DNA from: DASPWW01 sp963841715
Lineage (GTDB): Bacteria; Actinomycetota; Thermoleophilia; Solirubrobacterales; 70-9
Assembly: GCA_963841715.1 (NCBI GenBank)
Contig: CAWJDP010000002.1
Coordinates: forward strand, 62,001 to 126,000
Length of the DNA stretch: 64,000 nucleotides
Direction: 5' to 3'
Below are positions 24,452 to 32,635 of this stretch, piece by piece. Below the pieces are notes generated by a model. That model was not told where the DNA came from. It saw only the letters and a program-made list of their open reading frames with translations, and made no database searches. Within the stretch, counting starts at the first letter, position 1. Each line of letters opens with the position of its first letter. The position numbers and the translations under genes were made by a program.

Positions 24452-25120
24452 CTGGTCGCCCTGGTCGATACCCGCCATGAGTACGACGATCTCGCTGGCC
24501 TGTACCTGCCGATCGGGATCGCCGTCGCGGTCATCGTCTTCGCCCTCTTCTTCTTCTGCATCGTCCGCTACCGCCGTCGCGACGACAGGCTGCCGCGCCA
24601 GCGCGACGGCTTCCCCGCGCTTGAGATCACCTACGCGCTGATCCTCGCCGCGATCGTCGTTGTCCTGCTCAGCGCGACCTTCAACACGGAGGACAAGGTC
24701 GACAAGGTCGAGGGCAACCCCGCGGTCAAGATCCACGTGACCGCGTTCCAGTGGGGCTGGCGGTTCACCTACCCCGGCGGCGCCAGCGAGGTCGGCGACC
24801 AGCGCCACCCTCCGACGCTCGTCGTCCCGACCAACGAGACGGTCCGCTTCATCCTCCACTCGCATGACGTGATCCACGCGTTCTGGGTCCCGAGCCTGAG
24901 GTTCAAGCGCGACGCGTTCCCGAAGCGGACGACCAGCTTCGACCTCGACTTCGACGGCTCGACGACCGGGCGCTGCGCGGAGTTCTGCGGGCTCGCGCAC
25001 TCCGAGATGACCTTCGACGTCCTCGGGCTCTCGCCGCCGAAGTTCGAGGACTGGCTACGGACGAAGCAGAAGGCGAAGACGAAGGCGGCGCAGGGAGCCA
25101 CCAGGGGCAGGGGCGCGTGA
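24452..25120 (+). CDS. ctaC: Cytochrome c oxidase subunit II, CTG start
   Basis: The product of about 222 residues has two membrane helices (LPIGIAVAVIVFALFFF and ITYALILAAIVVVLL) followed by the cupredoxin domain: VTAFQWGWRFTYPGG, SHDVIHAFWVPSL and the complete CuA site GRCAEFCGLAHSEM. It passes electrons from cytochrome c to subunit I. No ATG, GTG or TTG exists in frame before 24737, which lies inside the cupredoxin domain. AGGAGG at 24437-24442 followed nine bases later by CTG 24452 gives a convincing CTG start. The stop overlaps the ctaD start (TGATG). Confidence 0.92.
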   Translation: MVALVDTRHEYDDLAGLYLPIGIAVAVIVFALFFFCIVRYRRRDDRLPRQRDGFPALEITYALILAAIVVVLLSATFNTEDKVDKVEGNPAVKIHVTAFQWGWRFTYPGGASEVGDQRHPPTLVVPTNETVRFILHSHDVIHAFWVPSLRFKRDAFPKRTTSFDLDFDGSTTGRCAEFCGLAHSEMTFDVLGLSPPKFEDWLRTKQKAKTKAAQGATRGRGA

Positions 25121-26748
25121 TGGAGGTCCTGACCACACCCGGGCGTTTGCACGCGCGCCGCGGCCTGCTCGCCTGGGTCGCGACTACCGACCACAAGCGC
25201 GTCGCGGTGCGCATGCTCACGGTCGCGTTCCTGTTCTTCCTCCTCGGCGGGATCCTGGCGCTGATGATGCGCTCGGAGCTCGCCGAGCCGGGCCTGCAGC
25301 TGATCGGGCGGGACACCTACAACCAGCTGTTCACGATGCACGGGACGACGATGATCTACCTCGTCCTCGTCCCGGTCGCGCTCGCGATCGGCGTCTACCT
25401 TGTGCCGCTCCAGGTCGGGGCGGCGGAGATCGCGGCTCCCCGGTTCGCGCTCGCCGGCCACTGGCTGATCCTCGCGGGCGGGCTCACCCTGTACGCCGGG
25501 TTCGCCACCGACCACGGCGCAGGCAAGGCCGGGTGGACCGCCTACTACCCGCTCTCGGGATCGTCGGCGACGCCGGGGACCGGGGAGGACCTGTGGATCT
25601 TCGGCGTCATCCTCGCCGGGATCGGGATCACCCTGGTCGCGTTCTGCATCGCCGCCACGATCATCCGCCTCCGCGCCCCGGGAATGACGATGCTCCGCGT
25701 CCCCGTCTTCACCTGGACGATGCTGTCGACGGCGCTGATGACGCTGATGACCGTGCCGGTGATCGCGGTCGACATGGCGCTGCTGTTCGTCTCGCGCAAG
25801 TTCGGCGGCGTGTTCGAGTCCGCGGGCGGCCCGATCGCGTACCAGAACCTGTTCTGGTTCTTCGGCCACCCGGCCGTCTACATGATGTTCTTCCCGTTCC
25901 TCGGGATCTCGGCGGAGGTCGTGGCGACCTTCTCGCGCAAGAAGTTCGTCGGCTACAAGCCGCTCGTCATCGCGCTGCTCTTGTTCACGGGGCTCTCGAT
26001 GAGCGTCTGGGGGCACCACATGTTCACGACCGGCCAGGTCGTCGACAAGTACTTCTCGCTCACCTCGACCGCGCTCGTCGTCCCGGCGGGTATCGAGTAC
26101 TTCGCGGTCGTGGCGACGATGCTCGGCGGCGCGATCCTGCTCCGCGCGCCGATGCTGTTCGCGCTCGGCTTCTTCCTCCAGTTCCTGATCGGCGGCCTGA
26201 CCGGGGTGATGGTCGCCTCGCCGCCGCTCGACTACCACCTCCAGGACAGCTACTTCGTCGTCGGCCACTTCCACTACACGCTGTTCGCGGGCAGCCTGTT
26301 CGGCGGCTTCGCCGGCGTCTACTACTGGTTCCCGAAGGTGACCGGGGCGATCTTGCGCGAGTCGCTGGGCAAGCTCCAGTTCGCGCTGATGGTGATCGGC
26401 GCCAACCTCACCTTCTTCCCGATGTTCCTCCTCGGCGAGAAGGGGATGCCGCGCCGCGTCGCCGACTACGACCCGCACGCGGGCTTCACGGGGCTGAACC
26501 GGCTGTCGACGATCGGCGCCTTCATCATCGCGCTCGGGATCCTCGTCTTCATCGTCAACCTCTACGTCTCGCTGCGAAAGCGCGAGCCCGCCGGGGACGA
26601 TCCCTGGGAGGGGCACACGCTCGAGTGGTACACGAGCTCGCCGCCGCCGCGCCACAACTTTCGCTCGCTGCCGCCGATCCGCTCGTTCGCGCCCAACTTC
26701 GATCACCTCCACCCCGAGGCGGCCAAAGCCAAGGTGAAGAACGAATGA
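25120..26748 (+). CDS. ctaD: Cytochrome c oxidase subunit I
   Basis: The 542-residue protein is a 12-helix heme-copper oxidase subunit. Visible landmarks are FTMHGTTMIYL, the CuB/heme a3 region with FWFFGHPAVYMMFFP, the SVWGHHMFTTG histidine pair, and FVVGHFHYTLFAGSLFGG. The GHPAVY motif in place of GHPEVY indicates loss of the D/K-channel marker glutamate seen in standard A1-type enzymes, so subclass assignment is uncertain. Subunit III is not fused and no ctaE is in this window. ATG 25120 overlaps the ctaC stop; GTG 25117 is an alternative. Confidence 0.95.
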   Translation: MEVLTTPGRLHARRGLLAWVATTDHKRVAVRMLTVAFLFFLLGGILALMMRSELAEPGLQLIGRDTYNQLFTMHGTTMIYLVLVPVALAIGVYLVPLQVGAAEIAAPRFALAGHWLILAGGLTLYAGFATDHGAGKAGWTAYYPLSGSSATPGTGEDLWIFGVILAGIGITLVAFCIAATIIRLRAPGMTMLRVPVFTWTMLSTALMTLMTVPVIAVDMALLFVSRKFGGVFESAGGPIAYQNLFWFFGHPAVYMMFFPFLGISAEVVATFSRKKFVGYKPLVIALLLFTGLSMSVWGHHMFTTGQVVDKYFSLTSTALVVPAGIEYFAVVATMLGGAILLRAPMLFALGFFLQFLIGGLTGVMVASPPLDYHLQDSYFVVGHFHYTLFAGSLFGGFAGVYYWFPKVTGAILRESLGKLQFALMVIGANLTFFPMFLLGEKGMPRRVADYDPHAGFTGLNRLSTIGAFIIALGILVFIVNLYVSLRKREPAGDDPWEGHTLEWYTSSPPPRHNFRSLPPIRSFAPNFDHLHPEAAKAKVKNE

Positions 26749-27125
26749 GGGACCGGATCCCGATCGAGTCGGTGTGGATCGGCGGCTTCGGGCTCTGGCT
26801 CGGGGTGCTGGCGACGATCCTGTGGCTGTGGAACGGCGACCCGCTGCCGCCGATCCTGCTCACCGGCGCCGCGGTCGCGATGCTGCTGCTGGCGCTGTAC
26901 GCGGTCGCGGTGCGGATGCGCCCGATCGAAACCCGACTGCTTGGCGACGCCAGCCTGCCGACGGTCGTGCTCGTGTTCGGGCTCGCGATGATGGTCAACG
27001 GGGCCGAGTTCGGGCTCTGGCTGGTGCTGATCGGCGCCGAGGTCGCGGTGCTCGGCCTCGGCGGCCTCATTCGCGAGCTCGTCGTCTCGCGGCGCGGACC
27101 GGGACGCGGGAGGGCGAGGCGATGA
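26745..27125 (+). CDS. Small membrane protein of the oxidase cluster (subunit IV-like position)
   Basis: The 126-residue protein has about four hydrophobic helices (GGFGLWLGVLATILWLW, ILLTGAAVAMLLLALYAVAV, LPTVVLVFGLAMMVNGAEF, WLVLIGAEVAVLGLGGL) and a basic tail. It overlaps ctaD by four bases (ATGA) and ctaG by four bases (ATGA), so it is translationally locked into the cluster. Position and size suit an accessory oxidase subunit such as CtaF, but sequence similarity to CtaF is not evident to me. Confidence 0.75.
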   Translation: MRDRIPIESVWIGGFGLWLGVLATILWLWNGDPLPPILLTGAAVAMLLLALYAVAVRMRPIETRLLGDASLPTVVLVFGLAMMVNGAEFGLWLVLIGAEVAVLGLGGLIRELVVSRRGPGRGRARR

Positions 27126-27817
27126 TCGCCGCGCTGATCCTCGCCGCGTTCGCGGCGACGTACGTCTACGCCTCACTCCGCGTCCGCTGGCCGCTGCGCC
27201 GCACGGCGTGCTTCGTTGCCGGGATCGTCGCCGTCGCGGTCGGGCTCGCGGTCGCCGACCAGCCCCTGTCGACGCACATGATCCAGCACGCGATCTTCGT
27301 CTCCGTGGCGGCGCCGCTGCTCGTGCTCGCGGCGCCGGTCGCGCTCGCGCTCCGCGTGCTCCACGGCTCGGATCGCGAGGCGCTGCTCGAGCTGATCCGC
27401 AGCCGCCCCGTCCGCCTCATCACCCACCCGACCGTCGCCTGGCCGCTGTTCATCGCCGTGCAGTGGGTCGTCAACCTGACGCCGCTCGTCCACGTCGGCG
27501 ACGACCAGCCGCTGCTCCACGCCGCCGTGCACGCGGCGATCTTCTGGTCGGCGGTCCTGTTCTGGCTCCCGGTGATCGGCCACAACCCGATCGCGCGTCC
27601 GCTCGGCGGCTGGGAGCGCAGCATCTACCTGTTCGCTGCCGCTCCCGCGCTCGACCTGATCGGCGCGCTGCTGCTCTCGCGCGGCGAGAACGCCGCCGCG
27701 ATCGCGATGCTCGCCGGGATGCTGCCGGTGACCTTCGCCGCGATCGCCGTCACCTGGAGCCACATCAACGAGGAGCACCGCCACGCGGTGCGGATGGAGG
27801 CGCATGCGGCGGGCTAG
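27122..27817 (+). CDS. ctaG: CtaG-type cytochrome c oxidase assembly protein (caa3 type)
   Basis: The 231-residue membrane protein has about six helices and the caa3-type CtaG marks: THMIQHAIFVSVAAPLLVL near the N-terminus, LTPLVHVGDDQPLLHAAVH and PVIGHNPIARPL centrally, and a histidine-rich end (SHINEEHRHAVRMEAHA). The family helps load copper into heme-copper oxidases. It starts at ATG 27122 overlapping the preceding stop and overlaps the cytochrome c gene by 14 bases. Confidence 0.88.
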   Translation: MIAALILAAFAATYVYASLRVRWPLRRTACFVAGIVAVAVGLAVADQPLSTHMIQHAIFVSVAAPLLVLAAPVALALRVLHGSDREALLELIRSRPVRLITHPTVAWPLFIAVQWVVNLTPLVHVGDDQPLLHAAVHAAIFWSAVLFWLPVIGHNPIARPLGGWERSIYLFAAAPALDLIGALLLSRGENAAAIAMLAGMLPVTFAAIAVTWSHINEEHRHAVRMEAHAAG

Positions 27818-28586
27818 GCGGATCGCGATCGGCCTCGCCGCCGCGGCGTGCGGGGCGCTGTCGCTGCTCAGCTTCGCGAGCCCCTCCGGAGGCAAGGACA
27901 CCGCCGGCCCTGGCCGCAGCGGCCCGCTCCGCGGGCTCAACGACCCGGCGCTGATCGCCAAGGGCCGCTCGCTCTACGAGGAGGGCTGCTCCTCCTGCCA
28001 CGGCTTCGATGGCCGCGGGATCAAGCACCGCGCCCCCTCGCTGCACGGCGCCGGCTCCCAGGCGGCCGACTTCTATCTGCGCACGGGGCGGATGCCGCTC
28101 GACAAGCCCGGCGACCAGCCGGTGCGCTCGCAGCCCCGCTATCCGCCCGGCGCGATCCACGCGCTCGTCGCCTACGTCGGCTCGCTTGGCGGCCCCGACA
28201 TCCCAGACGTTGCGATCAGCCGCGGCAAGCTCAACAGGGGCTTCGCCGCGTTCAGCGACCACTGTGCCGGCTGCCACCAGGCGGTCGCGAAGGGAGGCGT
28301 CGTCACCGGCGCGTTCGCTCCCGCGCTCGATCAGTCAACCCCGACCGACGTCGTCGAGGCGCTGCGCGTCGGGCCCTACGTGATGCCCACCTTCGGCCCC
28401 CACCAGATCGACCACAGGACGGCGAACTCGATCGCCAAGTACGTGGAGACGACACAGAACCCCGACGATCGCGGCGGCTGGGGGATCGGGAACATCGGCC
28501 CCGTGCCGGAGGGGATGATCGCGTGGCTGCTCGCGATCGCGGCGATGCTGCTCGTCGCGCGGTTCATCGGGGAGCGCAACCAATGA
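27804..28586 (+). CDS. qcrC: Diheme cytochrome c subunit of the bc1 complex
   Basis: The 260-residue protein has an N-terminal signal/anchor, two c-type heme sites (CSSCH at 62-66 and CAGCH at 154-158) with distal methionines (GRMPLDKPG and YVMPTFGP), and one C-terminal membrane helix (WLLAIAAMLLVARFIG). This is the QcrC design of actinobacteria, in which a tethered diheme cytochrome replaces soluble cytochrome c and hands electrons straight to the aa3 oxidase. It overlaps the following Rieske gene (ATGA). Confidence 0.93.
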   Translation: MRRARRIAIGLAAAACGALSLLSFASPSGGKDTAGPGRSGPLRGLNDPALIAKGRSLYEEGCSSCHGFDGRGIKHRAPSLHGAGSQAADFYLRTGRMPLDKPGDQPVRSQPRYPPGAIHALVAYVGSLGGPDIPDVAISRGKLNRGFAAFSDHCAGCHQAVAKGGVVTGAFAPALDQSTPTDVVEALRVGPYVMPTFGPHQIDHRTANSIAKYVETTQNPDDRGGWGIGNIGPVPEGMIAWLLAIAAMLLVARFIGERNQ

Positions 28587-29449
28587 AGCGGTCGAGTGCA
28601 GAGCTGATCGCCGCCGCGCTGCTCGTCCTCGCGGCGTTCGCGGCCGCCGGGTTCATCGTCGCCTACTCGCTGCTCGCCTCGACGCAGTGGCTCGGGGTCG
28701 CGCTCGGGGTCGCGTTCCTGCTCATCGCCGCGACGCTGATCCTCGCCGGGAAGAGGATCGCCCCCGGCAAGGAGACGGTTGAGGAGCGCCCGAAGCTCGG
28801 CGAGCGCAGGACCGAGGACCAGGTCGTCGCCGACATCGAGTCGGCGGGGGAGGGGATCTCGCGCCGCGGCGTGCTCGCCGGCTCGGCCGCCGCCGCGGGC
28901 GCGGCGCTCGGCGGCGCGCTGATCGTCCCCGTCGCCTCGCTGGGACCAAAACCCGGTGGCGAGATTGGCTCATCGCCGTGGCGGCGCGGGATCAAGGTCG
29001 TGAACGAGGACGACCAGGAGCTGACCCCCGACGACGTCGAGATCGGGACCTTCATCACCGCGTTCCCGAAGGGCCGCGACAAGCGCGAGCTCGGCTCGCC
29101 GATCCTCGTCATCAAGCTCAAGCCCTCCAGCCTCGAGCTGCCGCCCGAGCGCAGGGACTGGACGCCCAAGGGCGTGATGGCGTTCTCGAAGATCTGCCCG
29201 CACGCGGGCTGCGCGATCAACCTCTACCGCTATCCGCTCTACGCCGACCGCTCGCCCGGGCCCGCGTTCGTGTGCCCGTGCCACTACTCCACCTTCGACC
29301 CGCGCACCGGCGGCAACCGGATCTTCGGGCCCGCCGGCCGCTCTCTGCCCCAGCTGCCGCTCGCGCTCGACTCCGACGGCAAGCTGATGGCGGGCGGCCC
29401 GATGTCGGGGTCGGTCGGCCCGTCGTGGTGGGGGGTGAAGACCTCATGA
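28583..29449 (+). CDS. qcrA: Rieske iron-sulfur subunit of the bc1 complex
   Basis: The 288-residue protein has hydrophobic segments at 9-30 and 36-55, a twin-arginine segment at 94-95 (SRRGVLAGSAAAAGAALGG) with a third helix, then the Rieske domain. Cluster ligands are visible as Cys205/His207 (CPHAGC) and Cys231/His234 (CPCH), with Cys210 and Cys233 placed for the disulfide. A multi-helix N-terminus is usual for actinobacterial QcrA. It lies between qcrC and qcrB. Confidence 0.94.
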   Translation: MKRSSAELIAAALLVLAAFAAAGFIVAYSLLASTQWLGVALGVAFLLIAATLILAGKRIAPGKETVEERPKLGERRTEDQVVADIESAGEGISRRGVLAGSAAAAGAALGGALIVPVASLGPKPGGEIGSSPWRRGIKVVNEDDQELTPDDVEIGTFITAFPKGRDKRELGSPILVIKLKPSSLELPPERRDWTPKGVMAFSKICPHAGCAINLYRYPLYADRSPGPAFVCPCHYSTFDPRTGGNRIFGPAGRSLPQLPLALDSDGKLMAGGPMSGSVGPSWWGVKTS

Positions 29450-29459
29450 GGGAGCCCGC

Positions 29460-30833
29460 GTGATCCGGCGCCTCGTCCGCTCGCTCGACGAGCGCACCGG
29501 CTCCGCGTCGCTGCTCGGCCAGGCGCTGCGCTACGTGTTCCCCGACCACTGGTCGTTCCTGTTCGGGGAGATCGCGCTGTACTCGTTCATGGTCCTGCTC
29601 GGGACGGGGACGTTCCTGGCCCTGTTCTTCGAGCCGAGCACCGCGCACACGACCTATCACGGCGCCTACGAGCCGCTCCAGGGGCTCCAGGTCTCGCGCG
29701 CCTACCAGTCGGCGCTGAACCTGTCGTTCAACGTCAACGGCGGCCTCTTGATGCGCCAGACTCACCACTGGGCGGCGCTCGTGTTCGTCGCCGCGATCGT
29801 CGTCCACCTGATGCGGGTGTTCTTCACGGGCGCGTTCCGAAAGCCGCGCGACATCAACTACTACATCGGCCTCACGATGCTCGTCCTCGCGCTGCTCGAG
29901 GGGTTCTGCGGGTACTCGCTGCTCGACGACCTGCTCTCCGGGATCGGGCTCGCGATCGCCTACGGGGTGACGCTGTCGATTCCGCTCGTCGGCGGCGACC
30001 TGGCGTTCCTGATCTGGAACGGCCAGTTTCCCGGTGGCACCGACTTCCTGTCGCGATTGTTCATCGCCCACGTGTTCATATTCCCGGCCCTGCTCGCGAT
30101 CCTGATCACGGTCCACCTGACCCTGATCGCGACCCCGCGCCACTCGCAGTTCCGCGGCCGCGGCCGTCGCGAGGGCAACGTGATCGGGACGCCGATGTGG
30201 CCGGGGTACGCGCTGCGCTCGGTCGGCCTCTTGTTCGCCGTCGCCGGCGTGCTGCTCCTGATGGGCGGGCTGATCCAGATCAACCCGATCTGGCAGTGGG
30301 GCCCGTTCGAGCCCTACAACGCGACCAACGGCGCCCAGCCCGACTGGTACATGGGGTGGCTGATCGGCGCCCTGCGCCTGATGCCCCCGATCGAGCCGCG
30401 GTTGTTCGGCTACACGCTGTTCGGCAACCCGTTCATCGGCGGGATCCTCGTCCCGAGCGCGGTCTTCGGCTTCCTCTACATGTGGCCCACGATCGAGCGG
30501 CGAAAGATGGGAGACGCACGCATTCATCACCTGCTCGACAGCCCCCGCGACAACCCCTGGCGCACCGCCGTCGGGGTCGCGATATTCACCTTCATCATCC
30601 TGATCTTCCTCGCCGGCGCCGCCGACCGCATCTTCGTCAGCTTCGGGATCAACTACTCCGGCCAGGTCACCTTCTTCCGCATCGCCGTCTTCGTCCTCCC
30701 GGCGATCGCCTACTTCCTGACCAAACGCATCTGCGAGGAGCTCCGCGACTCCGAGTGGCACCCCCTGCGCGGCCGCCCCGACGAGCCCATCACCCGCTCC
30801 CCCGGCGGGGGCTTTCAGCCGCGGCGGCGGTAG
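29460..30833 (+). CDS. qcrB: Cytochrome b subunit of the bc1 complex
   Basis: The 457-residue membrane protein has the cytochrome b fold with heme histidines around RQTHHWAALVFVAAIVVHL and FIAHVFIFPALLAILITVHL. The quinol-site motif is PDWY (AQPDWYMGWLIGALRL) in place of the mitochondrial PEWY. The long C-terminal half with extra helices fits actinobacterial QcrB. It starts at GTG 29460, ten bases after qcrA, and ends the respiratory cluster. A hairpin follows. Confidence 0.94.
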   Translation: MIRRLVRSLDERTGSASLLGQALRYVFPDHWSFLFGEIALYSFMVLLGTGTFLALFFEPSTAHTTYHGAYEPLQGLQVSRAYQSALNLSFNVNGGLLMRQTHHWAALVFVAAIVVHLMRVFFTGAFRKPRDINYYIGLTMLVLALLEGFCGYSLLDDLLSGIGLAIAYGVTLSIPLVGGDLAFLIWNGQFPGGTDFLSRLFIAHVFIFPALLAILITVHLTLIATPRHSQFRGRGRREGNVIGTPMWPGYALRSVGLLFAVAGVLLLMGGLIQINPIWQWGPFEPYNATNGAQPDWYMGWLIGALRLMPPIEPRLFGYTLFGNPFIGGILVPSAVFGFLYMWPTIERRKMGDARIHHLLDSPRDNPWRTAVGVAIFTFIILIFLAGAADRIFVSFGINYSGQVTFFRIAVFVLPAIAYFLTKRICEELRDSEWHPLRGRPDEPITRSPGGGFQPRRR

Positions 30834-30841
30834 CGCAGCTT

Positions 30842-30869
30842 CGCTGCCCGCCTTGACGCGGGAGCAGCG
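30842..30869 (+). terminator. Hairpin after qcrB
   Basis: CGCTGCCCGC, a short loop, then GCGGGAGCAGCG forms a stem with a single bulge, directly after qcrB and before a convergent gene. It lacks a U-run. A related GCAGCGGGGTT hairpin sits at 52012-52050. Confidence 0.45.
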
Positions 30870-30911
30870 GGGTTGTCGCCGCGCACTACTGCATTCGTGA
30901 GGCTGCGGCAG

Positions 30912-31460
30912 CTAGCTGGCGGGCCGATAGCCGAGATGCACCACGCCGCTGTCGTAGGCGTCGGCCCCCACGAGCTCGAGCTTCGTTTCCTCGCCTTCCT
31001 CGACGAAGAGGCGATCTCCCGAACCAAGAGACACGGGAAACACGAAGAGGTGCAGCTCGTCCACCAGCCCATCGGCGAGCATGGCCCGAACCAGCATCCC
31101 GCTGCCACTGACGTAGAGGTCGCCGTCTAGCTTCTTCTTCAGGTCGCGAATCGCGGCCGCCCCGTAGGGGCCGATCACCTCAGAGTTGCTCCACTCGACT
31201 CTCGGCTCCCGCGACGCGACGACGTACTTCGTCGACTCGTTCATGAAGGGCGCGCCGGGATCCTCATCTGCGCTGCGAGTTGACCAAGCCGGCGCGAACA
31301 TCTCGAAGGTCTTGCGCCCGAGCAGCAGCGCCTCGCTCGACCCCATCATCGAGGCAATCGCCTCTCCCATCTTCGGGTCGAACGGGTAGTCCGCGGTCCA
31401 TGTCGGGGACTCGATGACCCCATCGAGGCTGATGAATTCATGTACGAGGATCTTTCCCAC
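30912..31460 (-). CDS. RibD C-terminal/dihydrofolate reductase-like protein
   Basis: From GTG 31460 the protein is 182 residues, with a strong AGGAGA ribosome site a few bases upstream. It has the RibD-C/YyaP pattern: KILVHEFISLDGVIESP at the start, LLLGRKTFEMFAPAW, and DLYVSGSGMLVRAMLADGLVDEL near the end. Such proteins are NAD(P)H-dependent reductases of mostly unknown substrate. Its first codons overlap, on the opposite strand, the presumed 5' end of the Kelch gene. Confidence 0.82.
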   Translation of the reverse strand: MGKILVHEFISLDGVIESPTWTADYPFDPKMGEAIASMMGSSEALLLGRKTFEMFAPAWSTRSADEDPGAPFMNESTKYVVASREPRVEWSNSEVIGPYGAAAIRDLKKKLDGDLYVSGSGMLVRAMLADGLVDELHLFVFPVSLGSGDRLFVEEGEETKLELVGADAYDSGVVHLGYRPAS

Positions 31461-32460
31461 AACGTTCTCCTTTGTCGTGCTCGCGATCGGGCTGCTCGCA
31501 TCGCCGGTCGCCTTCGGGGCGGCGTCGGGATCCTTCACCACCTCGGGTGTGAGCACGATCATGACAGCCGCCCGCTACGGCGCCGGGGCGGCGCCGCTCC
31601 CTGACGGGAAGGTGCTGATCGCAGGCGGCTACGGCGGCGGCACCCTGAAGAGCGCGATGCTCTTCGACCCCGAGACCGGCGCGTTCACCGCCACCGGCGA
31701 CATGACCGTCCCGCGACGCGAGCCGGCGACCGCACCGTTGCCCGACGGACGGGTGCTGCTCGCCGGCGGGAACCTCGGAGGCGTGCAGGCGCTCAAGACC
31801 GCTGAGATCTACGACCCGACGACGAAGACGTTCACACCCGTGACGAACCAGATGGTCGTCGCGCGCGAAGGCGCGGCCGCCGCGCCGCTCCCCGGAGGCC
31901 GCGTCCTGATCGCGGGGGGCTGCGACTATCCCAACTATCTCTCGAGCGCCGAGGTCTTCGACCCGACGACGGGGAGCTTCAGCGCGGTTGGCCCGATGGG
32001 CAACGCCCGCTATGACGCCGGCGCAGCGCCGCTGCCCGACGGCCGCGTGCTGCTGGCCGGGGACAGCAACGCGACCGACCAGTTCTCGAGCGCGCAGGTC
32101 TTCGACCCAGCGACCGCAAGCTTCAGCTCGAGCGGGCTCGGCGTGATGAGCACCAAGCGCGGCTCGCCGGCTCTCGCCCCGCTGCCCGACGGGCGGGTGC
32201 TCGTCGCGGGGGGGATCAACAACACCGACGGCTACCTCGTCACCGGCGAGACGTTCGCTCTCGCCAAGCCCGCGAACGCGCTCTCGTTCTCGGTCAAGGG
32301 CAGGGCCCTCGAGCTCAGGGCCGAGGTCCCGGGGACGGTCACCGTGACCCCCGCTCCGAAGAGGCGACGGAGGACCGCGCTCGAGCCCTCGAGCGCCTCG
32401 GGCGGGACCGGCGAGATCGACGTCGCGCTGCGGCTCAACCACCGCGCTAAGAGGAAGTGA
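31432..32460 (+). CDS. Secreted Kelch-repeat protein, C-terminus frameshifted
   Basis: The protein has a plausible signal peptide (hydrophobic FSFVVLAIGLLASPVAFGA) and five to six Kelch-like repeats of about 50 residues, each with an ARxGAGAAPLPDGRVLIAGG-type strand set and an FDPxTGxF turn, forming a beta-propeller. The C-terminus enters a typical lysine-rich beta tail but stops at RAKRK, while the expected continuation is in the -1 frame. The start is uncertain: ATG 31414, ATG 31432 and GTG 31477 are possible, and all crowd the divergent reductase gene. Confidence 0.7.
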   Translation: MNSCTRIFPTTFSFVVLAIGLLASPVAFGAASGSFTTSGVSTIMTAARYGAGAAPLPDGKVLIAGGYGGGTLKSAMLFDPETGAFTATGDMTVPRREPATAPLPDGRVLLAGGNLGGVQALKTAEIYDPTTKTFTPVTNQMVVAREGAAAAPLPGGRVLIAGGCDYPNYLSSAEVFDPTTGSFSAVGPMGNARYDAGAAPLPDGRVLLAGDSNATDQFSSAQVFDPATASFSSSGLGVMSTKRGSPALAPLPDGRVLVAGGINNTDGYLVTGETFALAKPANALSFSVKGRALELRAEVPGTVTVTPAPKRRRRTALEPSSASGGTGEIDVALRLNHRAKRK

Positions 32461-32615
32461 AGAGGAAGCGCAAGGTCAAGCTTCGGGCGACGATCTCGTT
32501 TGCGCCGACTGGCCGCGAGTGCGCCGCGGTGTTCAAGCAGTGTTACTCGAGCCAGTTCACGAACAGCGACACTGCGAAGCTCACCGTCAGAAGGGCAAGC
32601 CGTAGGCCCCCGCCC
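32457..32615 (+). pseudogene. Out-of-frame C-terminal tail of the Kelch gene
   Basis: In the -1 frame the sequence reads KRKRKVKLRATISFAPTG, the normal continuation of the Kelch protein's C-terminal domain. The junction carries the direct repeat AAGAGGAAG TG AAGAGGAAG, a likely slippage site. Near 32590-32608 a second shift is needed to read the customary QKGKP-stop end. The tail therefore carries at least two frameshifts, so it is decayed unless recoding occurs. Confidence 0.6.
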
Positions 32616-32635
32616 GAGTCAAGCGCCGACAGCGG

